A stretch of DNA of 50,637 nucleotides from Bacteroidota bacterium (GTDB taxonomy: Bacteria; Bacteroidota; Bacteroidia; JAFLBG01), in contig JAFLBG010000025.1 of NCBI GenBank assembly GCA_017303975.1, forward strand, positions 1 through 50,637, written 5' to 3'. Under the pieces are notes generated by a model. That model was not told the DNA's origin and did not search any database. It saw only the letters and a program-made list of their open reading frames with translations. Positions within the stretch are counted from its first letter, which is position 1. Each line of letters starts with the position of its first letter. A program made the position numbers and the translations under genes. Positions 36,978 through 43,979 of this stretch are shown one piece after another.

Positions 36978-37433
36978 TTAGTTTGGCAAAATTAGTATTC
37001 TATTGCTCTCAATATATACTCCATAGTTTACGGACATCAATGAGCCTTCTTCAAAATAACAATCAACGAATGCTTCATCAAAGCTAATTCGCTTTTCGCC
37101 CCATTCGTGCTCCTCGGTTTCAAAATTGGCATATCCTTTGGATTTGAAAAGCTCAATAATTTCATCTTCATTCAAATCAAACAAATTCTGCCCCCACAAA
37201 ACAGCATTCTTATTGTCTATTTCGGCACAGGTAAAAATGTGATTATTCTCGGGGCTAAAAAAAATGGAAAAACCTTGATCCCAATAGTGCCAAACAAGTG
37301 TTTCAAAACCTTGATCCTCATTAAAGTCTTCTATTTCTTCGGGCTCGCCCAATGCTTTTTTTACATCGTGCGTATTTGCTCCGAATGAAAGATTTCCGAG
37401 TCCTACTTTGGGTTTTATTTCAATTTTATCCAT
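36978..37433 (-). CDS. Conserved hypothetical protein upstream of aroK
   Basis: The ATG at 37433 is preferred (151 residues, MDKIEIKPKVGLGNLSFG). A frame open 117 bp farther upstream reads into an AT-rich, promoter-like region and looks unreal. The protein has a 'GNLSFGANTHDVKKALGEPEEIEDF' block reminiscent of the short helix-beta units that recur in SmpA/BamE-like or immunity-type proteins, then mixed beta sequence with many Glu/Asp/Trp/Phe residues. I cannot assign a family. It abuts aroK without a gap and so is probably part of the aroK-protease transcription unit. Confidence 0.65.
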   Translation of the reverse strand: MDKIEIKPKVGLGNLSFGANTHDVKKALGEPEEIEDFNEDQGFETLVWHYWDQGFSIFFSPENNHIFTCAEIDNKNAVLWGQNLFDLNEDEIIELFKSKGYANFETEEHEWGEKRISFDEAFVDCYFEEGSLMSVNYGVYIESNRILILPN

Positions 37434-37512
37434 TACAAAAAGAGAGTTACTTAATATACTAAATAAAGGTGGTCTTTGGATATAAAATAATTCAAAAAAG
37501 ATGTAAATAGAT

Positions 37513-37543
37513 TTTGCAAAATAGATTATTGAATATATATTTG
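37513..37543 (+). promoter_or_regulatory. Bacteroidetes promoter for tRNA-Lys
   Basis: TTTG at 37513-37516 and TATATTTG at 37536-37543, with 19 bp between them, an ideal match to the Bacteroidetes consensus. The predicted start is about 37549, some 20 nt upstream of the mature tRNA. Confidence 0.85.
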
Positions 37544-37568
37544 CAGCCACTTAAAACAAAAGTGACTG

Positions 37569-37641
37569 GATTCCGTAGCTCAGTTGGTAGAGCAATACAC
37601 TTTTAATGTATGGGTCCTGGGTTCGAGTCCCAGCGGGATCA
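37569..37641 (+). tRNA. tRNA-Lys (anticodon TTT)
   Basis: 73 nt folding into a full cloverleaf: acceptor GATTCCG/CGGGATC with one G-T wobble, D-stem GCTC/GAGC with loop AGTTGGTA, anticodon stem ATACA/TGTAT with loop CTTTTAA (anticodon TTT at 37602-37604), 5-nt variable loop, and T-arm CTGGG-TTCGAGT-CCCAG. The discriminator base is A. The CCA end is not encoded (ACA follows), as is common in Bacteroidetes. It has its own promoter and terminator. Confidence 0.97.
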
Positions 37642-37643
37642 CA

Positions 37644-37690
37644 AAAGAAAAAGCCCTTGATAGCTAATCACTATCAAGGGCTTTTTCTTT
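37644..37690 (+). terminator. Intrinsic terminator of tRNA-Lys
   Basis: A perfect 20-bp inverted repeat (37644-37663 and 37671-37690) with a 7-nt loop directly after the tRNA. The right arm ends in a T-rich run. The symmetry makes it bidirectional, so it may also end leftward transcripts reading past the universal stress gene region. Confidence 0.92.
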
Positions 37691-37706
37691 GTTATAAAAA
37701 CTTGTA

Positions 37707-38534
37707 TTAAAATGGAGATACAAAACTAGTTGTATCTTTTCTTTCCATCGGAGGTATTGTCAAGACAGGAACAGTAGAGATGCTTATAATCTTTTGTGCT
37801 TCGGTGCCCGTAAAATATTCTTTAAAACTCAGCTCTTTTTTGTTGGTAATCAAAATCAAATCGACATCTTCTTTGTTAGCATATTCCATCACAGACTTAA
37901 TAATGTTTTTAGTCATTATTGTTTTTATCGTGTTGGGCACAAATTTCTCTTTCATGAATTTTCGCACTTGATGGGCATATGCAATAAGCTTATTTTCCAT
38001 GCTGCGCTGACTAGGCGTAAACAGAGTGAGAATTCTAATTGTTGCGCCAAAATATTTTGCAAATTCAATTGCTTTACCTGCCTTTTCCCTTGTTTCCTTA
38101 CTTATATCCATTGGAAACAAAATATTATTGCACCCTTTTCTATGCTGCTTACCTTTTATGGTTATAACCGGAAAAGTACACTCCCTTACAAATCGAAATA
38201 CATTCTGACCAAATGCTTTTCTAAAACTAATGTTGGTATTTATTCCCATCATTATTAAAGCGGGGTTTAAATCTGCAGCAACTTTGTGTATTTCTGCATA
38301 CCGCTCTCCCTTGGCAACCATTGTTGTTACTTCAATACTAGCCTCGGCCGACACTTTTTCTGCGCGCTTATCAAGCATCTCCTTCGCATTTGCAGGCGAT
38401 TGCTCGTTTTCAACATGTAGCAAAACTATTTTTGCGTTTAAAAATTTTGCCAAGTTATATGCTTGCCCCAACGCAATAAAAGATTGATCGGAAAAATCAG
38501 TGGGAATTAGAATACAGTTTTTAGTCTCAGGCAT
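37707..38534 (-). CDS. Universal stress protein with two tandem Usp domains
   Basis: 275 residues: two UspA folds in tandem (about 1-140 and 150-270). The first begins NCILIPTDFSDQSFIALGQA and has 'IVLLHVE' and a long 'ALIMMGIN' strand. The second begins 'NNILFPMDISKETREKAGKA'. The ATP-loop G-x2-G-x9-G pattern is weak in both, so nucleotide binding is uncertain. Tandem Usp proteins are typical stress or energy-limitation proteins in Bacteroidetes. It has its own -7 element 18 bp upstream of the ATG. Confidence 0.9.
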   Translation of the reverse strand: MPETKNCILIPTDFSDQSFIALGQAYNLAKFLNAKIVLLHVENEQSPANAKEMLDKRAEKVSAEASIEVTTMVAKGERYAEIHKVAADLNPALIMMGINTNISFRKAFGQNVFRFVRECTFPVITIKGKQHRKGCNNILFPMDISKETREKAGKAIEFAKYFGATIRILTLFTPSQRSMENKLIAYAHQVRKFMKEKFVPNTIKTIMTKNIIKSVMEYANKEDVDLILITNKKELSFKEYFTGTEAQKIISISTVPVLTIPPMERKDTTSFVSPF

Positions 38535-38551
38535 CGATTGAATTATTTCGC

Positions 38552-38559
38552 CAAAAGTA
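38552..38559 (-). promoter_or_regulatory. Bacteroidetes -7 promoter element (TACTTTTG)
   Basis: The minus strand reads TACTTTTG (TAnnTTTG). A start near 38546 would leave a leader of about 12 nt before the universal stress gene ATG. No TTG is seen at the -33 position. Confidence 0.5.
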
Positions 38560-38594
38560 CTGTTTTTAGTCGAATAAATCCCCTATTTAATGTA

Positions 38595-39110
38595 TTATTT
38601 AGTTTGATTTATCGCATTTTTAGGAGCGCTATAAAAAACAACCTCCGCCTTAGCATGCTTTATTTCAGCCCAGCTGGCTATATTAAATTTCAAAACGGCA
38701 CAGCCACAAGTGGGCATATTGAGTATGCTTTCCGAAGCTAACTCATTAAACAATTCTGTAAAAGAAGGATTATGACCAAACAACATACATGTGCTATCTG
38801 TATTGTCAAATCTACTTACTAGCTGTACTAATTTTTGCGCACTACTTTCGTATATCGTTTCCTCTATATGAAAATTGGACGTTTTTAATTTAAATGTTCG
38901 TTTAAAAATTAATGCTGTTGTAATTGCCCTTACTGCAGGACTTGTGTAAATAGCATCTAGAAATATTTTTTGCTTTTGCAGCAAGGTACTCATCAAATAG
39001 GCCGACTGATAGCCTCTTTCATTCAAAGGTCTGTCGATATCATTTAATGCAGGAATACTCCAATCTGATTTTGCGTGTCGAACAAGAATAAGGTATTTCA
39101 TCAGAATCAA
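38595..39110 (-). CDS. SixA-like phosphohistidine phosphatase (histidine phosphatase family)
   Basis: 171 residues. The RHG motif LVRHAKSDW holds the catalytic His near the N-terminus. The second conserved His lies in 'MLFGHNPSFTEL', and the SixA-like 'RPLNERGYQSAYLM' block follows the first. SixA proteins remove phosphate from phosphohistidine, for example on phosphorelay domains. The substrate here is unknown. The gene abuts the lytic transglycosylase gene (stop to ATG, no gap), so they form a unit. Confidence 0.88.
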   Translation of the reverse strand: MILMKYLILVRHAKSDWSIPALNDIDRPLNERGYQSAYLMSTLLQKQKIFLDAIYTSPAVRAITTALIFKRTFKLKTSNFHIEETIYESSAQKLVQLVSRFDNTDSTCMLFGHNPSFTELFNELASESILNMPTCGCAVLKFNIASWAEIKHAKAEVVFYSAPKNAINQTK

Positions 39111-40649
39111 CTACCCGCCTTTCCCTACTTTTATCTTATCTCCAGGAAGCAACTTGTAATAGGAGCCAAAATTATTCATTTTTTTAAGCTCATCCAACGT
39201 AAGATTATACTCTTTAGAAATGCTCCAAAGATTGTCTCCGGCTTTAAGTATATGGTACTTATACTCTCCGGCAACAACAACCTCCGCAGCTTTTGTTGTA
39301 ACAGGCTTTGTTGCTGTAGTAGAAGCAACGGCTTTTATTGGAGCACTAATTGGATTTTGTGTCAATGATTTATTTGCAGGCATATAAATAGTCAACTTCT
39401 GTCCCGGCTTTATATAGGCCGATTTAAGGCTATTCCAACTTTTAATATCTGCTACAGAACATCTGTACTTATTGGCGATGGTGGTTATTTTTTCTCCCTT
39501 TCTAACTGTATGGGTTTTCATTTGCTCCTGAGATGCAAGAATAGCTTTGCTAGTAACGGTGTCTCGCTTTAAATAGTCGTAAATAGCTTGTTCATTGGTA
39601 ATAAACGATCCTATTTTGGCAGACGGCAAACAAAGCGTGTATGGCTCGCCATTTGAAGGAGGAGAGGGAATAAAATTTTTCTTGTAACAAGGATTTAAAT
39701 ACTGAATCTCGTCAATAGGCATATTCAATACAGAAGAAAGTTGCCCAAATGTAATTGCCTGCTTTACTGCAACAGTATCCACCTGAAAAAATATTTTCTT
39801 TGGAATTGCAGAGTAAATATTGTGTTCTGCAGTATAATTCATTACATAGTTGGCAGCAATAAAAGCCGGCGCGTAACCTTGCGTTTCTTTTTGCAAAAAA
39901 GGCCTTATTTCCCAATACGTTTTTTTTCCTCCAGATCTACGAATAGCTTTGTTTACTGTTCCAGGACCTCCATTGTATGCGGCTAATACCATTTGCCAAT
40001 CACCAAACAAGCCGTACAAGTATTTTAAATATTGACATGCAGCTTCGGTAGATTTATATACATCACTACGTTCGTCAACATAGGACGTTACATTCAAATT
40101 GTACATTTTTCCTGTATAGTACATGAATTGCCAAAGTCCACATGCTGCAGCTCTTGATTTTGCTACAGGATTTAATGCAGATTCAATAACAGCCAAGTGT
40201 TTCAATTCTAAAGGCATATTGTGTCTATCTAATGCTTGCTCAAAAATTGGATAATATAGTTGAGAAAGAGCCATTATTCTAGATACTAATTCTCGCTTTC
40301 GTACAGTATAAAGTTCAATATATCCCTTTACAGCAGGGTTATATTGCAAGTCAAACGGAGATTGTGCGTCTAGCTTGGCAAGTCTGGCTTCATATACAAA
40401 CTCATCGTATCTAGGCACTGAATCCTCTGAAAAATGGTACTTGTTGTATCTAGGAAAAGGGGGCTTCGCTAAACTGCGGTCTAAATAATTTACTGCATCT
40501 AGGCTGTCTAACATCTCTGCAATTGGATCGTCCTTAAAGCTGGGAGTTACCTCAAAAGTAGAGTATTGAGCTTGTAAACCTGTATTTACAGCCAACAGAA
40601 TATACAGCATGTGTATATAGAATTTACCTAAAAAATTGAATCGTACCAT
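39111..40649 (-). CDS. Membrane-bound lytic murein transglycosylase with two LysM domains (MltD-like)
   Basis: 512 residues. Signal peptide at about 10-28. A GH23 transglycosylase domain (about 140-285) carries the catalytic glutamate E156 in AVIESALNP, 'AACGLWQFM', the 'DPR'-like DERSD block and AAYNGGPGTVNKAI. Two LysM peptidoglycan-binding motifs end the protein (about 383-427 HTVRKGEKITTIANKY; about 465-508 YHILKAGDNLWSISKEY), separated by a Thr/Ala/Lys-rich linker. It cleaves the glycan strand to 1,6-anhydro ends during wall turnover. It precedes the SixA-like gene. Confidence 0.94.
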   Translation of the reverse strand: MVRFNFLGKFYIHMLYILLAVNTGLQAQYSTFEVTPSFKDDPIAEMLDSLDAVNYLDRSLAKPPFPRYNKYHFSEDSVPRYDEFVYEARLAKLDAQSPFDLQYNPAVKGYIELYTVRKRELVSRIMALSQLYYPIFEQALDRHNMPLELKHLAVIESALNPVAKSRAAACGLWQFMYYTGKMYNLNVTSYVDERSDVYKSTEAACQYLKYLYGLFGDWQMVLAAYNGGPGTVNKAIRRSGGKKTYWEIRPFLQKETQGYAPAFIAANYVMNYTAEHNIYSAIPKKIFFQVDTVAVKQAITFGQLSSVLNMPIDEIQYLNPCYKKNFIPSPPSNGEPYTLCLPSAKIGSFITNEQAIYDYLKRDTVTSKAILASQEQMKTHTVRKGEKITTIANKYRCSVADIKSWNSLKSAYIKPGQKLTIYMPANKSLTQNPISAPIKAVASTTATKPVTTKAAEVVVAGEYKYHILKAGDNLWSISKEYNLTLDELKKMNNFGSYYKLLPGDKIKVGKGG

Positions 40650-40712
40650 AAGCTACTTTTAATATAACGAAATTTATGGAAATATGTTACAAAATCCTGT
40701 ATCAACAAGATG

Positions 40713-40720
40713 CAAAAATA
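40713..40720 (-). promoter_or_regulatory. Bacteroidetes -7 promoter element (TATTTTTG)
   Basis: TATTTTTG on the minus strand, about 64 nt upstream of the lytic transglycosylase ATG. It matches TAnnTTTG exactly, without a convincing TTG 19-21 bp further upstream. Confidence 0.45.
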
Positions 40721-40758
40721 GTAGGCTTCTTTAGAGTTGTGTAGCTACTAGTTATTAA

Positions 40759-42189
40759 CTAGTAATTGTTAATGAGATAGTTGGAGAAGGCAAGCAGACC
40801 TCGCTCGTCAAATTTTTTGCCAATTACCTGAATCCCAAAAGGCAAGCCATTGCTGTGCTTTCCCATAGGTATCGAAATAGCAGGCATTCCGGTATGATTA
40901 GCCAATACGGTAAAAATATCTTCTAAATACATGGCAATCGGATCTTGCGTATTCTGACCAATTTTAAATGCCGTGCCGGGAGTAGAAGGTAAAATAATAT
41001 AATCCGAAGTTTCAAAAACCTTGTTCAATGAGTCTGTTAAAACCCTACGTACTTTTTGTGCTTGCGCATAATAGGCATCGTAATAGCCGGCACTCAGCAC
41101 AAATGTACCCAACATAATTCTGCGTTTTACTTCTTTGCCAAATCCTTCGGTGCGCGACTTTTTATAAGTGCTATCTAAATCCGTTGCTTGCTTACTTCTG
41201 TATCCATAATGTATACCATCGTAACGCGCTAAGTTAGAAGAGGCTTCCGCAGTAGTCAATACGTTATAAGTTGGAACTAGATAATCTAAATAAGGAAAAT
41301 CAACAGAAGATACGCTATGATTAGCTTGTTTTAATTTAGCTAAAACATCTTCGATACGCTTTTTTATTTCAGGGTTTAAACCACTGCTATTTAAGCAATC
41401 TGCCAAATAAGCCACCTTTACCTTCGAACAGTCGTCAGCGATATGAGTACTGTACTCTTCCACTTTTTTTTGAGATGCAGTACTGTCATACTCATCTGCC
41501 CCGGAAATAACTTCCATTATTAAAGCAGCGTCTTCTACACTTTTTGTAATAGGTCCAATTTGGTCGTAGGAAGATGCATATGCAATTGCTCCATATCTTG
41601 AAACTCTCCCGTAGGTGGGCTTTAAGCCAACTACTCCACAAAATGATGCAGGTTGTCTTATTGAACCTCCTGTATCTGTTCCCAGCGAGGCATGACATAG
41701 ATCCGCAGCTACTGCCACAGCCGACCCTCCAGACGATCCACCTGGAACTCGTTCTAAATCATGCGGATTTAATACATTTCCATAGGCAGAATTTTCGTTT
41801 GAACTGCCCATTGCAAATTCATCGCAATTACAACGACCAATAATAATCGCATCTTCTTTTAAAAGACGTTCGGTAACAGTAGCGCTATAAAGAGAGGTGA
41901 ACCCCTCCAATATTTTAGAAGATGCCGATAACTTGTGATTCTTGTAACAAATATTGTCTTTGATTGATATAACAAGACCGGCAAGCTTTCCGGCTGTTTT
42001 TGATTTAATTTTTTCATCAACAATAGAAGCCGCTTGTATTGCTTCGTCAGCAAATACTTCTAAGTATGCATTCAGTTTTTGTTGAGATTCAATGTTCTTT
42101 AGGTAATAACTTACCAACTCGGCACACGAAGTTTTTCCGGAGTATAAGTCTTTTTGTATTTGTATTATGGATTGGTATTTACCCGACAC
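40759..42189 (-). CDS. gatA: Aspartyl/glutamyl-tRNA(Asn/Gln) amidotransferase subunit A
   Basis: 476 residues, the glutaminase subunit of GatCAB. The amidase-signature catalytic triad is visible: Lys in VISIKDNICYKNHKLSASS, the cis-serine and nucleophilic Ser in 'VPGGSSGGSAVAVAA' and 'GTDTGGSIRQPASFCG'. 'GLKPTYGRVSRYG' and the C-terminal 'HTGMPAISIPMG' are typical of GatA. It generates ammonia from glutamine and channels it to GatB. It follows tatA by 5 bp. gatB lies at 7258-8718 in the same window but is not linked. Confidence 0.96.
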   Translation of the reverse strand: MSGKYQSIIQIQKDLYSGKTSCAELVSYYLKNIESQQKLNAYLEVFADEAIQAASIVDEKIKSKTAGKLAGLVISIKDNICYKNHKLSASSKILEGFTSLYSATVTERLLKEDAIIIGRCNCDEFAMGSSNENSAYGNVLNPHDLERVPGGSSGGSAVAVAADLCHASLGTDTGGSIRQPASFCGVVGLKPTYGRVSRYGAIAYASSYDQIGPITKSVEDAALIMEVISGADEYDSTASQKKVEEYSTHIADDCSKVKVAYLADCLNSSGLNPEIKKRIEDVLAKLKQANHSVSSVDFPYLDYLVPTYNVLTTAEASSNLARYDGIHYGYRSKQATDLDSTYKKSRTEGFGKEVKRRIMLGTFVLSAGYYDAYYAQAQKVRRVLTDSLNKVFETSDYIILPSTPGTAFKIGQNTQDPIAMYLEDIFTVLANHTGMPAISIPMGKHSNGLPFGIQVIGKKFDERGLLAFSNYLINNY

Positions 42190-42194
42190 ACGTA

Positions 42195-42389
42195 TTAGTT
42201 TTTTTTATCGGTAGTTGAATCCCCATCTACACCTTTAGATGCATCCTTAAATTCTTTAATTCCTTTGCCAAAACCTTTCATCAACTCAGGTATTTTTCGT
42301 CCACCGAATAATACCAAAATAATGATTAAAATAATGATTATTTCTTGTCCACCTAACCCAAACATGCCCAATAAAATTGAAGTTAACAT
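42195..42389 (-). CDS. tatA: Twin-arginine translocase subunit TatA/E
   Basis: 64 residues, typical length. One N-terminal membrane helix (about 15-30, [12 protein letters not shown]), the hinge [16 protein letters not shown], an amphipathic helix ([10 protein letters not shown]), and a charged tail. TatA multimers form the protein-conducting part of the Tat pathway for folded proteins. tatC is not in the window. It lies immediately downstream of the first small-RNA cassette and upstream of gatA. Confidence 0.93.
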   Translation of the reverse strand: MLTSILLGMFGLGGQEIIIILIIILVLFGGRKIPELMKGFGKGIKEFKDASKGVDGDSTTDKKN

Positions 42390-42448
42390 AGTAGTTTATT
42401 TTATGTAAATGTATGAAAAAAAAGTACAATATGAGTGGGGTTAGGCAT

Positions 42449-42570
42449 AAAAAGGCAAGAGGGTTAAATTCCGTAGAACTTAACCCTCTTGCAACTTAAC
42501 CCATGAAAGCAAATCGTTTATATATGGTGTTATATAAGTCAGTATGTCAAATAATCATTAACAATGATTA
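42449..42570 (-). ncRNA. Putative small RNA, cassette 1
   Basis: Predicted minus-strand transcript of about 120 nt between a strong promoter (42576-42605) and an intrinsic terminator. It can fold into three hairpins: a 5' stem of 8 bp (TAATCATT/AATGATTA, 42552-42570), a middle 7-bp stem (42518-42524 with 42531-42537), and the terminator (42455-42492). The terminator has a 13-bp stem, a one-pair mismatch, 3 more bp and a cUACGg tetraloop, followed by TTTTT (42449-42453). No ORF longer than three codons is visible inside. The unpaired stretch before the terminator contains GGGTTAAGTT, which is repeated in the terminator arm. The start and end are inferred from sequence only. Confidence 0.75.
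42455..42492 (-). terminator. Intrinsic terminator of small-RNA cassette 1
   Basis: Arms 42455-42467 and 42480-42492 (gcaagagggttaa with its complement), then a short inner stem and a cUACGg loop on the minus strand, followed by five T. The UACG loop appears only on the minus strand, which supports leftward transcription. Confidence 0.9.
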
Positions 42571-42575
42571 CGATA

Positions 42576-42605
42576 CAAATATACACCTTTTTTTATTCAA
42601 GTCAA
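42576..42605 (-). promoter_or_regulatory. Bacteroidetes promoter of small-RNA cassette 1
   Basis: On the minus strand TTGAC (TTG at 42603-42605) is followed after 19 bp by TATATTTG (42576-42583). This is a perfect match in motif and spacing. The spacer sequence differs from cassette 2, but both motifs are kept. Confidence 0.9.
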
Positions 42606-42648
42606 GAGTATTTAAAATAAAAATATTCTTTTTGACTTGGAGGGGTAT

Positions 42649-42769
42649 AAAAAGGCAAGAGGGTTAAATTCCGTAGAACTTAACCCTCTTGCAACTTAAC
42701 CCATGAAAGCATCGTATATATAATGGTGTTATATAAGTCAGTATGTCAAATAATCATTAACAATGATTA
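42649..42769 (-). ncRNA. Putative small RNA, cassette 2
   Basis: Same architecture as cassette 1: 5' hairpin (42751-42769), middle 7-bp hairpin (42717-42723 with 42729-42735), terminator hairpin with UACG loop (42655-42692), and TTTTT (42649-42653). The middle hairpin uses a different base-pair register from copy 1 (left arm TATATAA instead of TTATATA) but is still a perfect 7-bp stem, which is what selection on RNA structure would give. Function unknown. Confidence 0.75.
42655..42692 (-). terminator. Intrinsic terminator of small-RNA cassette 2
   Basis: Identical hairpin to cassette 1 (arms 42655-42667 and 42680-42692), UACG-type loop on the minus strand, and a TTTTT tail at 42649-42653. 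Confidence 0.9.
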
Positions 42770-42774
42770 CGATA

Positions 42775-42804
42775 CAAATATACACACATTTTCTTATTTG
42801 TCAA
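42775..42804 (-). promoter_or_regulatory. Bacteroidetes promoter of small-RNA cassette 2
   Basis: TTGAC on the minus strand (TTG at 42802-42804), 19 bp, then TATATTTG (42775-42782). The spacer bases differ from cassette 1 while both hexamer-like motifs and the distance are identical. Confidence 0.9.
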
Positions 42805-42864
42805 GTAATTATTTTAATTTTTTCGAATAAATGTCGTAATATATTGATAATGAGACTAAAAAAA

Positions 42865-43917
42865 TTATATGTTCTTTTGCTCCAAAATCATTTCTCTTAA
42901 ATTTGGACGTAAACGACTCTTGTAAACCGACAAACAATCTTGCTTTGCTCTTCCTTTTCTAATTTTTCGTTGTTCTTCAATTGGCAATTGGCTAATCTCC
43001 ATACACTTTGGCGTACAACAGCCTTTCATTTTCTCTTTGCAGTTTTCACACTGAATAAATAGCAAATGGCAATCGTCATTTGCGCAATTGGTGTGTTCAT
43101 CGCACGGAGCATTGCATTGATGGCATGTGCTTATGATATCGTTTGTAATTCGCTCGCCCAATCGTTCATCAAACACAAAATTTTTACCTATAAATTTAGA
43201 TGGTAAGTTTTCTTCCTTAATTTGTTTAGCGTAATCAATTATTCCACCATGCAACTGGTTTACATCTGTAAATCCAACATGCTTAAAGTAGGCGCTTGCT
43301 TTTTCGCAACGTATTCCGCCTGTGCAATACAGCAATACTTTTTTATCTTTTTTGTCTTTTAGTTTTTCAACTACCAAAGGCAATTCCTCTCTAAATGTAT
43401 CTGCATCAGGGCAAATAGCGTTTTGAAAGTGCCCTACTTCGCTTTCATAATGATTGCGCATATCTACAACAATGGTGTCGGGCTGTTCCATTGCTTCGTT
43501 AAATTCTTTTGCGGTTAAGTGTTTCCCAACGTTCGTTACGTCAAATGTGCTATCATTTAACCCATCAGCCACTATTTTGTTTCTAACCTTTATTGCCAAT
43601 TTGTAAAACGATTTTCCATCATCTTCTACAGCAAGTTTAAATGGGATATTCTCAAACTCTTTGTGGACGAAAAGTTGTTGTTTAAATAATTCAAGATGTT
43701 CTGACGGAACACTCATTTGTGCATTTACGCCTTCGTTGGCTAAGTAAATTCTTCCTAATGCACCCAATGCGCTCCATTCCTTAAACAACTCATCTCGCAT
43801 CTTTTTAGGGTCGTTAATAATAACGTATCTGTAAAAAGAAAAAGTAGTTCGTTTAACAGTATCTTTTGCTAAACGTTCTTTTAATTCGTTTTTATTTACT
43901 CTATTATACAAAAACAT
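42865..43917 (-). CDS. trhO: tRNA uridine(34) hydroxylase TrhO (rhodanese family, YceA-like)
   Basis: 350 residues. TrhO hydroxylates uridine 34 in some tRNAs using O2, en route to 5-methoxy- or carboxymethoxyuridine. Family marks are an N-terminal 'FYRYVIINDPKKMRDEL' and 'GRIYLANEGVNAQMSVP' domain, a rhodanese domain with the active-site Cys in LLYCTGGIRCEKASAYF, and a Cys-rich C-terminal part with CHQCNAPCDEHTNC, CEKCKE-like and CCTPKC clusters that probably binds zinc. A -7 element lies only 4 bp before the ATG, so the mRNA may be leaderless. Confidence 0.92.
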   Translation of the reverse strand: MFLYNRVNKNELKERLAKDTVKRTTFSFYRYVIINDPKKMRDELFKEWSALGALGRIYLANEGVNAQMSVPSEHLELFKQQLFVHKEFENIPFKLAVEDDGKSFYKLAIKVRNKIVADGLNDSTFDVTNVGKHLTAKEFNEAMEQPDTIVVDMRNHYESEVGHFQNAICPDADTFREELPLVVEKLKDKKDKKVLLYCTGGIRCEKASAYFKHVGFTDVNQLHGGIIDYAKQIKEENLPSKFIGKNFVFDERLGERITNDIISTCHQCNAPCDEHTNCANDDCHLLFIQCENCKEKMKGCCTPKCMEISQLPIEEQRKIRKGRAKQDCLSVYKSRLRPNLREMILEQKNI

Positions 43918-43921
43918 GTTG

Positions 43922-43929
43922 CAAAAGTA
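43922..43929 (-). promoter_or_regulatory. Bacteroidetes -7 promoter element (TACTTTTG) abutting the trhO start
   Basis: TACTTTTG on the minus strand, followed by CAAC and then the ATG. The predicted transcription start would coincide with the start codon. No -33 TTG is seen at standard spacing. Confidence 0.5.
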
Positions 43930-43979
43930 AGGAGTTATTTTAAACTTTAACTGATTTTTGTCATCCTTAAAATTTTTTT

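Larger units (their letters stand above)
42447..42586. repeat. Direct repeat copy 1 (about 140 bp) carrying a small-RNA cassette
   Basis: Nearly identical to 42647-42785. Both begin at the same offset (exactly 200 bp apart). The copies differ at only about four positions, all in one short segment (42511-42525 versus 42711-42724). Confidence 0.95.
42647..42785. repeat. Direct repeat copy 2 (about 139 bp) carrying a small-RNA cassette
   Basis: Second copy of the 42447-42586 unit, in the same orientation, 200 bp along. The sequence between the copies (about 60 bp) is AT-rich and holds the promoter of copy 1. Confidence 0.95.

Noticed and set aside
37434-37550. Upstream extension of the gene before aroK (39 extra codons)
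   Set aside because: The extra residues are Ile/Phe/Tyr-rich translation of AT-rich intergenic DNA that also holds the tRNA-Lys promoter on the other strand; the ATG at 37433 fits better.
7258-42189. gatA and gatB as parts of one operon
   Set aside because: They lie more than 30 kb apart with many unrelated genes between, and gatC is not visible.
42420-42830. Two direct repeats as a CRISPR array or IS remnant
   Set aside because: There are only two units of about 140 bp, with no ~30-bp repeat/spacer pattern and no cas or transposase genes. The internal promoter and terminator signals fit RNA genes better.
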